Origin: Gordius sp. MW1
Lineage: Eukaryota; Nematomorpha; Gordioida; Gordea; Gordiidae
DNA length: 64,000 nt
Direction of reading: 5' to 3'
Assembly: GCA_964036665.1 (NCBI GenBank)
Contig: OZ038531.1
Span: forward strand, 4,464,001 to 4,528,000
Shown here: positions 1 to 12,269 of the stretch, piece by piece
How the letters are laid out: each line of letters opens with the position of its first letter
Numbering within the stretch: position 1 is the first letter of the stretch
Notes under the pieces: generated by a model
Told to the model about the DNA's origin: nothing
What the model saw: the letters and a program-made list of their open reading frames with translations, nothing else
Databases searched by the model: none
Program-made: the position numbers and the translations under genes

Positions 1-660
1 TGAAATGTGAATTACCAATGAACGAGAAGGTGTCGACATGTTTATATTTTTTTAATTCGCAATTTGATCACCCACAAATCCGCCTTAGCAAATTAATTTT
101 TTTTAATATTACTAATTCAAAGGATATGAGGAGATTCGTTTTAATATTTCTATCCCTAAAATGAGTATGTCACCTTTGAATATTACTAATTAATTATTCT
201 TTTCAATTGAACTCTATCAAGCTTAATAGGAAATTTCAATGCGGTTTATGCATTATGATAGTGAATTGGATTTTACAAAGTTATACTAAGTTTTTTAATT
301 GTTCTCTTTATCGTTAGTTGATTGGGATGGTATATGTTTAAATAATTTTTTTGCTAAGGCTTAAATTACGAGACTACTCGTACGTAACTTGGCAGGAGTG
401 GGGCTAATATAGTTATTTAATTTTTTGATTAAATTTTTTAAGTTCATCAAACCATTTTTGGTAAATAAAGACGTAATAGAACTTTATTTATCAGAAACAT
501 TAACTGAATCGAATAATACTCAGAAATACATGTGTGAGCATCAATCATATTGCGCATAGACTCACCATATCTAATTGACTTATAATATTGTAAAATTGAT
601 TTTAAAACATTTGTCAGCCTTAGATTAGAAATATTGATATAGTTTATATCCGAATCATAC
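1..660. other. AT-rich intergenic DNA, no gene seen
   Basis: Very AT-rich sequence with many short T runs. No ORF here has protein-like composition, and I recognise no repeat before the SINE-like module that starts near 663. Confidence 0.5.
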
Positions 661-662
661 AC

Positions 663-945
663 CCATGGTCTTCCAACGTTCTGACCCCGTCTTCAACGTT
701 CTGACTTGCTGGTTCGATACCCGAAGAGGACAAATATTTTTTTTAATTAAATTAATATATTGGTTTTGTTAATAACATTGATAATATGACTTTTTGGCTG
801 TCTGCTGGATACTAACCAATGAAAAACTGACCATTGGCCAAATTGTGATTCGAAATTTTTTTTTGTTTTGAATTGGTATATTAGGTTAACATTGATAATT
901 ACCCTATGCCCTCCCGAAGAAGGGTCTCTACGCCCATGACAATAT
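663..945 (+). repeat. Composite repeat module (family A), single copy
   Basis: A B-box-like stretch (CTGGTTCGATACCC near 714) leads into GAGGACAAA, a T run and TTAATTAAATTAATAT. The inverted pair ACCAATG...CCATTGGCC follows, and the module closes with GGTTAACATTGATAATTACCCTATGCCCTCC. The same order of blocks recurs at about 48.0, 51.2 and 52.0 kb, which identifies it as a dispersed family. It is probably a tRNA-derived or Helitron-like non-autonomous element. Confidence 0.7.
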
Positions 946-1107
946 GTCTTCTTTTATTTGTATGTTTACGCCCTGAACTTCAAAATACATATTAATTATT
1001 CCCCTGCATAAAGACATTACTTATTAATTAGTGCTGTGCTGCATAAAGACATTATTTATTAATTATAAATGAGAGAATATCATGATAAATCATCATATAT
1101 GTTTAAT

Positions 1108-1530
1108 TAATTGCTATGCAATTTATGGTCTCGCTTTTTGATGTCCATCCGTTGTCCGTCCGTGCGTTTTCCGTCCAACATGTATCTTAATTGCTGGTTC
1201 AATACCCGGAAAGGGCAAAAAATTTTTTTAAAATAAATTAATATATTGTTCTTGTTAATACCATTTATAATATGACTTTTTAACCGTGTCCTGGCTACTG
1301 ACCATTAAAAAAAATGACCATTGGCCAAAGTATAAATCGAAATTTTTTTTTCTATATTTTAAATATAGGCTATTTGGCCTTTTGCTGGCTACTGACCAAT
1401 GAAAAAAATGACCACTGGCCAAAGTGAGCATAAAATTGATTTTTTTTTCTAGATTATAAATAAACTTTTTTTGACTGTCTGCTAACCATTAGCAAAAATG
1501 ACCAATGGCCAAGGTCTAATTGGAAATTGG
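1108..1530 (+). repeat. Composite repeat (family A) with hairpin start and three CCATTGGCC units
   Basis: Begins with the palindromic hairpin AATTGCTATGCAATT followed by TATGG and a TGTCC/CCGTCC-rich stretch. A B-box-like CTGGTTCAATACCC comes next, then three successive units around the core TGACCA...TGACCA(T/C)TGGCCAA (near 1310, 1405 and 1500). The block order matches the larger arrays at 47.8-50.4 kb. Confidence 0.7.
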
Positions 1531-1714
1531 CTTTTCCAAGGTCATACCCTCTATTTGCGTTCCTTTCGTCATTTTGATTAATTTAAAAGTTGATAAATAA
1601 GAATGAATGAAAGAAAACCTATTCCTCAATAAATAAAATATTAATAAAAGTTTTATAGCAAGTTTTACAAAAATTAAACTTTTTAAATATTTGTATAAAT
1701 ACTTAACTAATCAT

Positions 1715-1955
1715 TTTGCATTTTATACCCCCCTCACTATAGGCATTCTCGCCCCTTCCCACTTTTCTCGCCCATAAATTGCATAGCAAATATGCTACTT
1801 ATATACGGAGTATAGATGAGTTTCGTTCCCCTTCCCTCCTGTACGTCCCTCCCCCCTTCCTCCCCCCCCCCCCCTTCCCCCCCCCCCCCCCCTTCTCTTC
1901 CCCTCCTCCCCCTCCCCCTTCCCCTTCCCACGAATGTCGAAGGCCCGAATATATA
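1715..1955 (+). repeat. Family C repeat: TATAGGCATTCTCGCCCC element with C/T tract
   Basis: Shares AACTAATCATTTTGCAT, TATAGGCATTCTCGCCCCTTCCCA, CATAAATTGCATAGCAAATATGC and TACGGAGTATAGATGAG with copies at 51.39, 52.26 and (minus strand) 22.44 kb. A nearly pure C/T tract (about 1829-1929) precedes a 3' GAA-loop hairpin, intact as GGGCC/GGCCC in other copies and degraded here (GTCGAAGGCCCG). The proline- and glycine-rich ORFs on both strands here are translations of that tract. Confidence 0.7.
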
Positions 1956-1959
1956 TGTA

Positions 1960-2758
1960 TATATATTTTATTGCAGGTTTCCAGAGAACACTCTGTTTAT
2001 TACAACGGAAAATCATACGTGATTAATGATCAAAATCCAACCATTGCCATTAAATTTGGTTTTCTACCTATAATATCTTCCTCTCCAGAAACGACAACTA
2101 TTAAATTTATTATAATTCAGGATTTATTATTTTTAACACCATTGTTTTAAGATAAACCGATGAATGTAAACGCTGATGTTATAATTCATTTATATCATTA
2201 ATAAACAACATAAACTAAGCTATAATAAATTCAATTATCAACAAAATTTATTAATAGGTATCTGCTGTTTCGTACGAAATGAAGTTTTTTAAGTGACCTT
2301 TTGTCTATAAAGTTAAACAAATGTTATAATTTAACAAAATAATATGCAAATTAGCAAAATTTCCAAATGTTAATAATAGCGTTTTCAAGTTAATTACAAA
2401 TAATAATGGTGAATTTTTAATACTAATATCAAAGCTTTCATTATTTATCCAACTAACAAATTTTAATTTCCAAGCTACAGCCATTATTGATATTATTAAT
2501 GGTTGACAAAAAGTCATAATTAAAAGGGTTATACTATTATTTATTTACACAACTTTGTTTACAATAACAATGTTCACGCCCATAAATATATGTATCTAAT
2601 TATACAGAATTTTAACCTCGGTAGGATTTATACTCGCGAGGAGAAAAATTAAATGTCACGCAGAAATAAGTAGTCAAAATCGAACGAGATTTTTACAAAA
2701 ACGATTCATTCTGAATCATAAAAATGTTAGCGTGCTTTATAAAGGAGAAACTAATAAT
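1960..2758. other. Intergenic DNA, no gene seen
   Basis: AT-rich, with short ORFs of non-protein-like composition. No recognised domain or repeat. Confidence 0.45.
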
Positions 2759-2766
2759 CTGCGTTT

Positions 2767-2935
2767 CATGGGCGTAGCCAGCTTTGGAATTAGAGGGGGG
2801 CAATAATGATTTAAGGATGGAGGGGCAAAATGAACATTTTTTGAAATTTTGGCTATAATTTTAATGAATTTCCACAAAATTTTGGATTTAGAGGGGGGCA
2901 GCCGCCCCTCCCTGCCCCCCTTGGCTACGCCCATG
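2767..2935. mobile_element. MITE with CATGGGCGTAGCC termini
   Basis: The left end CATGGGCGTAGCCAG and the inverted right end GGCTACGCCCATG enclose 169 bp. The interior reads GGGGGGCAATAATGATTTA...GGGGCAAAATGAACATTTTTTGAAATTTTGGC, as in several other copies. No 8-bp target duplication is visible here, so the copy is old or its flanks have changed. Confidence 0.8.
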
Positions 2936-2943
2936 CTTGGCAT

Positions 2944-4893
2944 TTCACAAATGCATCGTTTTTTATATTAAGCGAAAGTGAGAGAAGGGGGGGGGGAGTA
3001 ATGTGGTGTAGCGCATGTACATGTGACCCGAATCCAACCCGACAAATCTTGAAATGCTTTCGGGTTGGGTTGATATGCTCTCGGTCGTGTTGGACTAAAT
3101 AAAAAAGTTTATAGTCGGTGACTTTAAACTATAAATCAAACTTGTTCGCCATTAAGCTGAACTTTTAATACTTGCATTGCAATCAGTGCTTATTGTAATA
3201 ATTTAGACGCCAGCTGGATAGCCTCATAAACTTGAGAAAACATTTCGTGAATTTGCATTTAAAGGTAAAGCGAATTTAAGCAAAATAACTTGTAGAGATA
3301 GAGGTAGAATGGGTTTAAACCATTAATTATTCCGCCCAACCTTACGGTATTTTTGAATATATGATTTTATAAGTGTGCTTTTATATACATTATAAGTATT
3401 ATTTTTTAATAATTAAAATGGCTTTAAATTAATACACATGATTTTTATATGTTTATGAAAAACACCATGTGTTTAATTCTTTTGTTACACTAACGAGACG
3501 ACTTATTAGATACTACTGTATTACTGTTTATATCTACCATATTTTCTGGGTTCTAAAATTTAAAGTGTGAGTGTAATAACAAGATATCTTAAATCAAAGC
3601 AGAAACTGATAAATTTAAGGATTGCAATCGGCACATGATTTCTAATGCAATTTGAGCATGAAACTCTGAAAATGCCAAATTGTCCCAACTAATCTACTAT
3701 GAAAATTTGAAACTATCTATTTAATTTTGCTTGATGAAATTTTAAATCGGCTCTCGAGTGTCAGGTTCTTCATTAAAAACGTGCAATTGATGATCCTCAT
3801 GGAATTTACTTACTATCAATAATTGCATTATAGCATTAAGAGCATTTCCTCTCTTTTTATTAGCTAAAAAATGATAGATAAAGTAAGATATACTAAAACT
3901 ATTCTTCAAATCCATCCAGGGCCAAAGGTCTTGAGTCAGGTTATGATTGTACATCGCTAATAACCATTTAATTTAAACAAAATAAAACTGGGCGAATATT
4001 TGGCATTAAGGAATCTCTCCCAATAGGTTAAAATGCCAATTATTTCTTGCTATAAGGGCAAAAGAGGAAGCTACTATGGGGACAATATGTTAGAGGGACT
4101 AATAAAACGGTACTTAGATGTTTTACGATTTACGGCAAAAATGATTTAAAATTGTTCTTAAACGACGCGAAGATATCAATGCATGTTAAGCTCCAAGCGA
4201 AAAACTTACTAACCCAAGAGACTTAGAGGCTTTGTCGCAACACATGCCAACCTTTAGAAATGGATTGGATTGTTAGAGGATGGAAGGCTTGCCATTTTTC
4301 GAGCGGTTTATAATAAAGGGTTTAGCTTTTGATGACTTATATACCGATATTTATTTGGAAATGAAGCAAATATTTTTTAAATATGCATTAAATACAGTGG
4401 TGGGCCCTTTATACCCTTAAAAATTTTATATTTAGCCATTTTTCCATATTAACGTAAAAAGCTTTTAGGCACAAAACTTAAATTGTAGTATTTGTTCAAG
4501 ATACATTAAATTTATTTATTATTAGATATTGAATTCAAATATTATTAAATTGATGCGAAATATTCGAGTTCTAATTAACAAGAGCATCATTATTTTAACG
4601 GACATTGTTGATTTAGAAAATTCATTAAATTACTATAACAAATTAACATGTTACAAGAAAATCAATGATAACATTGTGCGTTGAAATTGATCCTTGAAGT
4701 AAAATAGATTATTGTAACTTTTTTGTCCAATTAGAGCATGAGAATATATTTGTAGAAAAATTGGAAACAATATCTAAGACCAGCAAGATAAATTGAGTTT
4801 TAACAAATTTTGATAACACTTATATAATGATTGTTTCAGCATCGGCTCATTCGTTTAACTCGTCCTACATGTTGCAATCCGGGAAACAACAAT
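2944..4893. other. Intergenic DNA downstream of the b561 gene, no gene seen
   Basis: AT-rich. A patch near 3018-3095 (GACCCGAATCCAACCCGAC and CGGGTTGGGTT) resembles the subterminal repeats of hAT MITEs, but no terminal repeats could be assigned. No convincing coding region; AATAAATAAA on the minus strand near 4510 is too distant to call as a poly(A) site. Confidence 0.4.
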
Positions 4894-6567
4894 TTAAGTG
4901 GCTATTAAAATAATCATGGCTATCACAAATCCAAGAGTTACGACTCCAAAAATACTTATAATCATGAATTTTAAAAGTGTCCATTTATTGCCCTTGTGCG
5001 TATCGGGTGGTAAAACGGAATTAGTTTGTGCTCCAGGGGGTAGATTACCAGTATAAGCAGGATTAGTGATTCCAATGGGTCTGCCAGTGGCAGGATCTAT
5101 CGGGTTTAGGTCATAGCTCGTTTTAGCATCAAGTTGTCTTTGTCGATGTCTGTAAGCCCTTATAGCAAATAACACAATTTCGGTTATGGCATATATAACT
5201 ACGAAGGCGATCATAATGTTTCTTATAGGCAAGGTCCTGAGAGCTCTTAATTTCGCCAATTTGGTGGACAAAAATATAGAAGCTAGAGCTAGTATAAATG
5301 CGAGAGAGCCTATGATTCGATGTGCCCAGTTGAATAATGGCCGTTTAGGAGTGCCAGGATGAGGGCGAAAAAATGCGAATATTGGTTGCATCAGCCCCAA
5401 TATTACAGCTAATATCCCTGTTATAGAATGAGCCAAAGGTTTGCCATTTCCATCGTAGCTCCAAGCACGGATCGACACGAATATAAGAATAGCCCCAACG
5501 ATGATGAACAGTAAAGCGATGTAATTAGCCGTCCTGTGAAATACGAACCATAACTTTAAACCTCCGCACATTGTTTTGTCGGGGGATAAATTCTTCAGGT
5601 GGCGAGCAAATAAGATTGCCAAACTTACAAAAAATATCCATCCAATAATCATGAATATCCCGTGAAGTCTGATCAAAACATCTGGACCACTTCGAGCAGG
5701 AATCGCGCTTACCGATTGTGCGACATTAATAGGAGTGCCGCTAACTATCGGAGATCTGACCGCATGATATTGCGGGAGACCGTTGGCCAAACCACTTTCG
5801 GCTATTATTAAATAATAGGGAATTGGGCTTCCTGCCTCATTCCCTCTTGATGTTGGTTGAGAGGCCTGCCTTTTTTCTCGATTTGCAACAGCTTGTGTGA
5901 CCGATTGAGTAGAGATATTATTTATTACGACAACTTTTTTAATGGTAACAACTGTGGTCCGAGGAACGGAAAAATTTAAAACGGCTGTCGATGGATTTAA
6001 CAAAGGAGAATTAGTTACAGAGCCTGCAGTGGTAACGAGCCTATGAATCCTATCTGTTCCGATATTTTTGTCTTTACTGAAAGAGCATATTAGTTGTTTC
6101 CCGTCTAGTGAAAGTTTGGCTCTAATTTCGGTAAGACCGAGACGATCTTGACCAGCTGGAAGGGGAACGTTTTTGTAACCTTGATTATAGGTGTTTATGA
6201 GGGTCGCTGGTTTACCCGTCTCTTTTTTACACATTAAAACGCTGGCTCCGTCCATCCTAGGCTGTGTGTTAAGACCCAAAGCTAGGTAACGGTCCTCACC
6301 TCCATCTCCCTCTATGTAAAAATCCACCAAATTCTGGCTATTAGGATTTTGACGATACAACACGAAGTTGCGACAGGAGCCGTTTTTGGTCAAATCGCAA
6401 CCTGGGGGATCTGTAAAGCATCCAAAATTTTTGCCACAACCTTTTCCACCAACGGCTGCATTTTTCCAAGCCTCTTCTAAAGTTGTGACAGCCTGACCCT
6501 CCACATATCCCTCAAAGGCCACCACTACGACTAGTAAACAACATAACTTTAGTTGCGGAGGGACCAT
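4894..6567 (-). CDS. DOMON and cytochrome b561 domain protein, ferric-chelate reductase 1-like
   Basis: Single-exon 557-residue protein. Residues 1-24 form a hydrophobic signal peptide. A DOMON domain spans about 45-200, Cys-rich at its start (C44, C50, C57, C65) and with M105 in the stretch RMDGASVLMC. A Ser/Thr/Gln-rich linker with NREKRQ at about 229-234 follows. The cytochrome b561 core runs from about 295 to 475, with helices carrying H302, H344, H380 and H416, the expected four histidines for two b haems. Residues 480-530 are a hydrophilic, proline-rich loop and 531-556 a last transmembrane helix. In the FRRS1/SDR2 family such proteins pass electrons across membranes to ferric iron or other acceptors; that role here is inferred from domains. 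The closest alternative is another DOMON-b561 (CYBDOM) oxidoreductase. No introns, frameshifts or missing histidines were seen. Nearest neighbours are repeats. Confidence 0.9.
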   Translation of the reverse strand: MVPPQLKLCCLLVVVVAFEGYVEGQAVTTLEEAWKNAAVGGKGCGKNFGCFTDPPGCDLTKNGSCRNFVLYRQNPNSQNLVDFYIEGDGGEDRYLALGLNTQPRMDGASVLMCKKETGKPATLINTYNQGYKNVPLPAGQDRLGLTEIRAKLSLDGKQLICSFSKDKNIGTDRIHRLVTTAGSVTNSPLLNPSTAVLNFSVPRTTVVTIKKVVVINNISTQSVTQAVANREKRQASQPTSRGNEAGSPIPYYLIIAESGLANGLPQYHAVRSPIVSGTPINVAQSVSAIPARSGPDVLIRLHGIFMIIGWIFFVSLAILFARHLKNLSPDKTMCGGLKLWFVFHRTANYIALLFIIVGAILIFVSIRAWSYDGNGKPLAHSITGILAVILGLMQPIFAFFRPHPGTPKRPLFNWAHRIIGSLAFILALASIFLSTKLAKLRALRTLPIRNIMIAFVVIYAITEIVLFAIRAYRHRQRQLDAKTSYDLNPIDPATGRPIGITNPAYTGNLPPGAQTNSVLPPDTHKGNKWTLLKFMIISIFGVVTLGFVIAMIILIAT

Positions 6568-6750
6568 TCGAATATGGATATCAAGTTATTTGAATGAAGA
6601 GTCAGATGTCCTATAAAAATATAAATTAAAAATAAGAGTTTGGACATATATATTTTGTAAGAATTTATTTGTTAGCCGCTAGGGATTATTTTTTTAATTG
6701 ATATAGGTTATTAAATGAATGAATATTTAAAGTTGAATAACGGCCGGACT

Positions 6751-6902
6751 CATGGGCGTAGCCGGGGGGGGGGGATTACGGAAAAAAAAATTCCTAATGC
6801 AAAAACTTTGGAAAATTAAAAATTTTTATGTTTTGCCCCCCTCTAATTGAACTTTTAAACGTTTTGCCCCCTCCCCTAATCCAAAACCTGGCTACGCCCA
6901 TG
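6751..6902. mobile_element. MITE with CATGGGCGTAGCC termini
   Basis: CATGGGCGTAGCCGG at the left and CTGGCTACGCCCATG at the right, with G and C runs just inside each end. The flanking 8-mers GCCGGACT and GGTTGACT agree at five of eight positions, as expected of an aged target duplication. It lies about 180 bp upstream of the b561 gene start. Confidence 0.85.
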
Positions 6903-9277
6903 GGTTGACTATCTAGATGTTTATATAAGAAATCTTTGTTAGAAAAAATTCTGCCCGAACTCCGCCCGGTCCAATACTGAACTGCCCCCCGTGCCCGCCC
7001 GAACCCTTCTAAGTTTCCTCACGTGCTCGCCCGATATCTTCTAAGTGTACACACGGGCATGCCCAAATTAATTAATAAAAAATTATAAGTTTGCCTCTTA
7101 TAACCAATAAAGTTTCATGAAGAAATTTATAATAAGTTTAATGTGTTTTTTCGAAGATTGTTAGGGAATCATTGATTTAACTGCATTATTTATACCAAAG
7201 CATCATATAAACTGAAAATCACAAAAATTAAGGTTATAATAATTGCATATAAATAAGATATCTTAATTGCAACCAATCTTCATTGTTATGTGTTTTTGTA
7301 CATTTGGCCTTACAAGTTACAAATGTTTTTAGTCCTTTAAATATGAACACATATTAATAAGAAATTGTAATAATTATTTGTTATATCACAAAGTAAATAT
7401 GTTAGAGTAATAAAAAATCGTTATAAAAACATATTTGCTAGTTAAAGCTTATTGCCCTTAATACACTGGTAGCCTCAGGGGTTTTCAGAGAGATATGGGC
7501 ATAACAAACTCGGCTAATACTCTTTGTAACAATATCCTTTAGCCTAATTTTCCCTATGATGCCCGTCTAAAATCCATACAGTTGCCAGGCCCGCTTTACA
7601 GGTTAAAAGGCTGGTCCCTGATCTTTATTATCAATAGAACAAGATGTAAAAATATTTATTGGTACATAGCTCCCCCCCCCCCCCCTTGAGATTATCCTGG
7701 CTAGGCTAATTTACACCATCTAGTCATAGGTATCGGGGGCTCATTAGTTATAAATTATTTATAAATCTCTTTTCAGTGATTTAGCGTTATATTACCCTTA
7801 ATAAATAATTGTATAATTAGAATCAAGGGTAAATCTTGGGTGAGGTAGCGGATAATTATTTTGGCACCTACTTTATAAAAAATCTTGTTTTGATCCTTAA
7901 GTAATCAATTATTTTATCAAAAAAATTAATTTATGTTAACATTTTTTAGAGGTATTATTTAATATTATAAATGTGTCTGATTATCAAAGGGCTCGGTTTG
8001 TAATTGATTTATTTCGCTTTATATTAGAGATAATATTTGCTAAAATATTAGTGCACACTTTTAACCTATAATTTCCTATATATATTAATTGCTATGCAAT
8101 TTTTTCTTTAATTATTAATATTCAGCCAGGTTTTTTCTTCGTCCAAAATTATTAACCTATTAAACTGCATATGACTAAATCAGTTATTCCGTTATAAAAT
8201 TTTTTTTATTACGCATTTCAATCAAAGAGTCTATTGACATTTATAACCAAAGATAAAGATATTGAAAATTAGATTCCAATAATGTTTATTTACAATCGCA
8301 AGGTACAAATAAACTTATAGAAAATTTTCCTGAGAGTTAAAGTCACTACCACTAAGAGAGGGGATCCATAAGGTTAAGTAAAAAGATCTTTCGGCATTTA
8401 TGAAACAACACATTGCTATTAGTAGTTTAATAGGCTTCGACCTTGATCGTGTTTTGTTGTTTATGACTTACCAAAAAACGTCGTTGAAAGACTTAAAATT
8501 TGAGAAAATAAAAGCTTTTATATTGCCGACAAGTTGGCTTTGACGCGCCATCATAATAAGATCTTAATTTACCTGCATTAAATGACTTTTAAAGAGAATG
8601 ATATTGAGTAAGAGTTAACGAATAAATTAAAATTTATTATTGTAGAAGGAAGGGCAATCTTATTATTTAAAAACATTTTTCACCATATAGAGATTTTTTT
8701 CTTCTTTTAGCTAAAAAACTTACCGTGTTATCATTGAAATTTAATCAGGGTACCAATAACAATTTTTTTAAATGAACTATTATTGATTTTGTTTATTTTT
8801 TCTAAAACTATAGAAGTTAAAGTCATTAAAATAATCAAATCAAAGAAAAAATGAATAAACATTTTGACTTAAAAATGGGACAAATTAAAGTTATACACCT
8901 TACAAAATACAGATCTTAATTATTAAAAAAGTCTTGGCTTTCTTTTAAATCAGGTTTTACTTAAAACAATATGTATATTATTGAAAATAACTTGGTTAAA
9001 AATTGAGGTTCAGATTCTCAACCTAGGTAATTTCATAAGATATGGATTATGCAATCGGCAGGCCCATCATTAAAATTTGATTTGTTGCAAAATTATATTA
9101 AATCATCCCGGATTCAGATAATTAATAAAAATTAATCACAGCACCGCTCACTAGCCAGATAATTTTGGTTTAATTTTATTATTACCAAAAGAAACTATGG
9201 CCGCATTTTTAATAAACATATATTTAGAAAAAAATTTGATACAAATACGCCACTTTAGTGAAGGGTAGTTTATTAGG
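6903..9277. other. Intergenic DNA, no gene seen
   Basis: AT-rich. A patch at about 6950-7065 rich in GCCCG (for example ACACGGGCATGCCC) looks like decayed hAT-MITE subterminal repeats. A C-run lies near 7671-7685 and a lone AATTGCTATGCAATT hairpin near 8088. Nothing protein-like in six frames. Confidence 0.4.
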
Positions 9278-9428
9278 CATGGGCGTAGCCACGGTTGACA
9301 TTAAAGGGGGGGGGGACAATAAGTATTTAGGGGCAACGTGATCCCTTTTTAAAATTTTAGCCATAATTTATTTATTTTCAACAAATTTTTGGATCCTGAG
9401 GGGGGCCCGCCTCTTGGCTTTAGGTATA
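9278..9428. mobile_element. Decayed CATGGGCGTAGCC MITE
   Basis: The left end CATGGGCGTAGCCACGG is intact. The interior (GGGGGACAATAAGTATTTAGGGGCAA, TTTTAGCCATAATTTA) matches the family, but the right end has decayed to CTTGGCTTTAGGTATAACC. No target duplication seen. Confidence 0.7.
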
Positions 9429-9429
9429 A

Positions 9430-10390
9430 CCAAAATTATTTTATTTCAGTAAATAGGGGTCGTTTTTTTACACATTACAAATCAAAGATTTCACATAACT
9501 TTATGGTTATAATTATTTAAATAAAAATGTTATAACATCAAATCTACTCATTTTTCTAGGCCAAACAACGTGCATTTACCTTAGTTTTCATCTTCGGAAT
9601 GCAAGGTGTTCGATTTGATTATGAGCCTCAGCGAGCAAGAATTTCAATATCATTCATTATAAGGTAAGAAGGAAGAAGAGGTTTAATGTAGAGAGCTAAA
9701 ATAACTGATAAACATGGCAAGGCGGCTTGGCAACGACTCGTCACCCGGAGCTATTTTATTGTGCGCGATTTAATGATTAATTCCTTATATCGGAAACTTT
9801 TTAAATGCTATTTGCTGAATTAATATATCAAGAGTTTTGTTTGAAGTTTGGTTATTAATCAAATTATCGACTTTCAATTTGGCAGGGGGGGGGGGGTGAG
9901 GTGGAAGCATAAATCAAGGTTAAAGGTGTAGAGAGTTTAGCCTAAGTATATTAAGTAATTAGATTGAATGAATAAGGTAAATATAGCAACTGAACGAGTA
10001 AAAAAAAATATATGGTATAGTGGAGAAAAAAATAATAACCTTGTTGTGGGTAATATAAACAAGTTTGTCAGACTCAGAGTGACAATGAGGTTCAAAGGTC
10101 GAATCGAGGCGGACACATAGATTAGATCATAGATAGAGAGTTTAAGTACTTCACAAACCTCCCTTGCTTTATTCCCGTCTTGCGAACAACAACCACGACG
10201 ATGGTTGTAAAGTGTTAGGTAGGTAGTATATGTTATTTTATTATGTGACAGAAGTCAAGGCTGATCCTTGAGGCGGATATGCGTGTTAAGCTGTTAGGTA
10301 AGATTTGCCATAAATTAGATTTTTGTTGGTGCGTACGATTAAAATAACATAGCACTCTATGGTTTGTTTTAATTTTATGTTTCATTTATT
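9430..10390. other. Intergenic DNA, no gene seen
   Basis: AT-rich, with a 12-bp G run near 9885. No protein-like ORF and no repeat that I can match elsewhere in the window. Confidence 0.4.
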
Positions 10391-10870
10391 TAGTAGCTAT
10401 GCAATTTATGGGCTCGGTTGGCCATCCTATCCTGGTAAGCTTGTAATTTTTCACATTTAATGGCTTTGGTCATGCTTATGGGAAATTTTTTTTATTTTGC
10501 TTCCGCATCTAGACTAGCTAATGAACGCTGGCTGTCTTAAAATTTTTCGGCATCGCCTGAGCCTAAATTTCATTATTGTTTACGTGTCCGATTGTTTAGC
10601 TTTATATATAAATTCCTTTTGGCAACTTGTCTAAGTTGTTGCTTTATAACGGATAATTGCGAAACTGGCCAATTAATTCCCTGCAAATTTCGATGACCGT
10701 TGCTTACTTCTACTTGGTCTGACCCTGGCTCGAGGCCAAACTCCTTGTTAATTGCTATTTATATTTGATTTAGATTTTCCTTACTCTTAATTTTTGAAGA
10801 TTGATCTACATTATTTTTATGACCGCGGCCCGAGCGAGGCCAAACTACGATTTTGCCGAAGTATTTGCCA
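10391..10870 (+). repeat. Family B repeat (hairpin start, ACTAGCTAATGA core)
   Basis: Begins with GCTATGCAATTTATGGGCTCGG, the end shared with family A, then carries GCATCTAGACTAGCTAATGA, TTGGCAACTTGTCTAAGTTG and TACTTGGTCTGACCC...CGAGGCCAAA blocks. The same blocks occur at about 56.05 kb (plus), and at 16.93, 21.84 and 47.2-47.5 kb (minus). A partial second copy of the CGGCCCGAGCGAGGCCAAAC part lies near 10825-10850. Confidence 0.65.
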
Positions 10871-12269
10871 CAGATTTTTTGAACATTATAATGGATGTCT
10901 TAATAATTCATAGCTTTCTAATCTTTTTTATTGAAATTTCTTTAAAAAGGCTGTTTATATGTCATTAATCACCTACCACTGATATCAAACATATGGTAAA
11001 CTAACAAGAAGGGTGTTTGTATTATTTAAGTTTAAGTAGAAAATTACAAAATATTAGTAATTTATGTTAAGTTTTTTTTAAATTCTAAGTATTTTATTAA
11101 AACGCGCTACGTTTGCCAAGTATTTTAATCAAATGCTAAGTTTTTTCAAAATGCATAATTTTTTTAAATGCAAGTTTTTTACATAGTTTTGATGAAGAAA
11201 TTACATATATATGTTAAGTTTTAAGAAAAAAACAACAAATATTGTTGTATTTTAGTTAAATGCGCTAAGTTTTTACGGTATGTATTTCAACTAAAATGCT
11301 TAGTTTTTCAAAGTAATAATTTTTTTAATGCTGAAATTTATTGATAAAAAATACAAATAGTGATCTCTTTTCAGGTAAAAAAGCGATAAGTTTCTATTTT
11401 AAACAAAATGCCAGATTTTAATAATAGTAAAATTACAAAAATTATATTTTGAATTGATTATAATAAAATTTTTCTACTCTTTTATAATATTAAAATTTAT
11501 TTTTTATTGCTATCATAAAAAAACTTTTTTTTTGTAAAAATTAAATCCAGATTTTAAAACTGATAAAATCTAAATATTTCTTATAGTTGGTGCAGAAGGG
11601 AGACCTGTGCTAGAATGGACACATAAAATTAAATCGCGTTTAGAATTGAACTATAAATTAATTTTTATAATAAATTTTTAATGTATAGTTTTATCATAAC
11701 AAACATTTTGTAAAAAAAAGTAATAATTTTTTTCACACTAAGTTTGAAAAGATAACATAAATCCTCCAAAATTTTAAAGTGCCTTGGGTTAGTTACAACC
11801 TCGCCCCATTTTAGAGATGTAATTACCTTTATGTTTTTACTATTTTTTTAGAGTATACCAACTCAAATCAATTAAAGGATTGTTTCAGACAAAGAGAATG
11901 CAAAAATTGGAATATTTTACGTAAAACTAATAGAAATGGGTCAAGATGCCAACCTGACTTATGTACCCATAAAAACAAATTCTGCTATAAAAAGTTTGTT
12001 ATTATTATCCTAACAAGCGAACCAATTTCTATGATATTTTTGGTTCATTTTAATATGCTCTAGATAGCCAAAAAATGAAGAAAATTTGAAAAAAAAATCT
12101 ATAAGGAAAAACGTGAATAATTCCAAAATATGCAACCAAAAACTATGTGCAATTTAGAAAATTTTAAGAAGGCCCATCCGCCTCCGAAAAACGTTTTTCC
12201 ACACGTTAAATTTTATTTTTTACAAACAAAATTCTTAGATGTACTTTATTACAAAATTCAGATATAATA
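10871..12269. other. AT-rich intergenic DNA with a degenerate AAGTTTTT-type periodicity
   Basis: From about 11050 to 11420, short stretches of the type ATGCTAAGTTTTTCAAA recur every 30-120 bp, suggesting an ancient tandem array. No protein-like ORF. Confidence 0.35.

Noticed and set aside
1737-2150. Proline-rich and glycine/arginine-rich ORFs on both strands
   Set aside because: They follow the C/T tract of a family C repeat and have no start context or domain.
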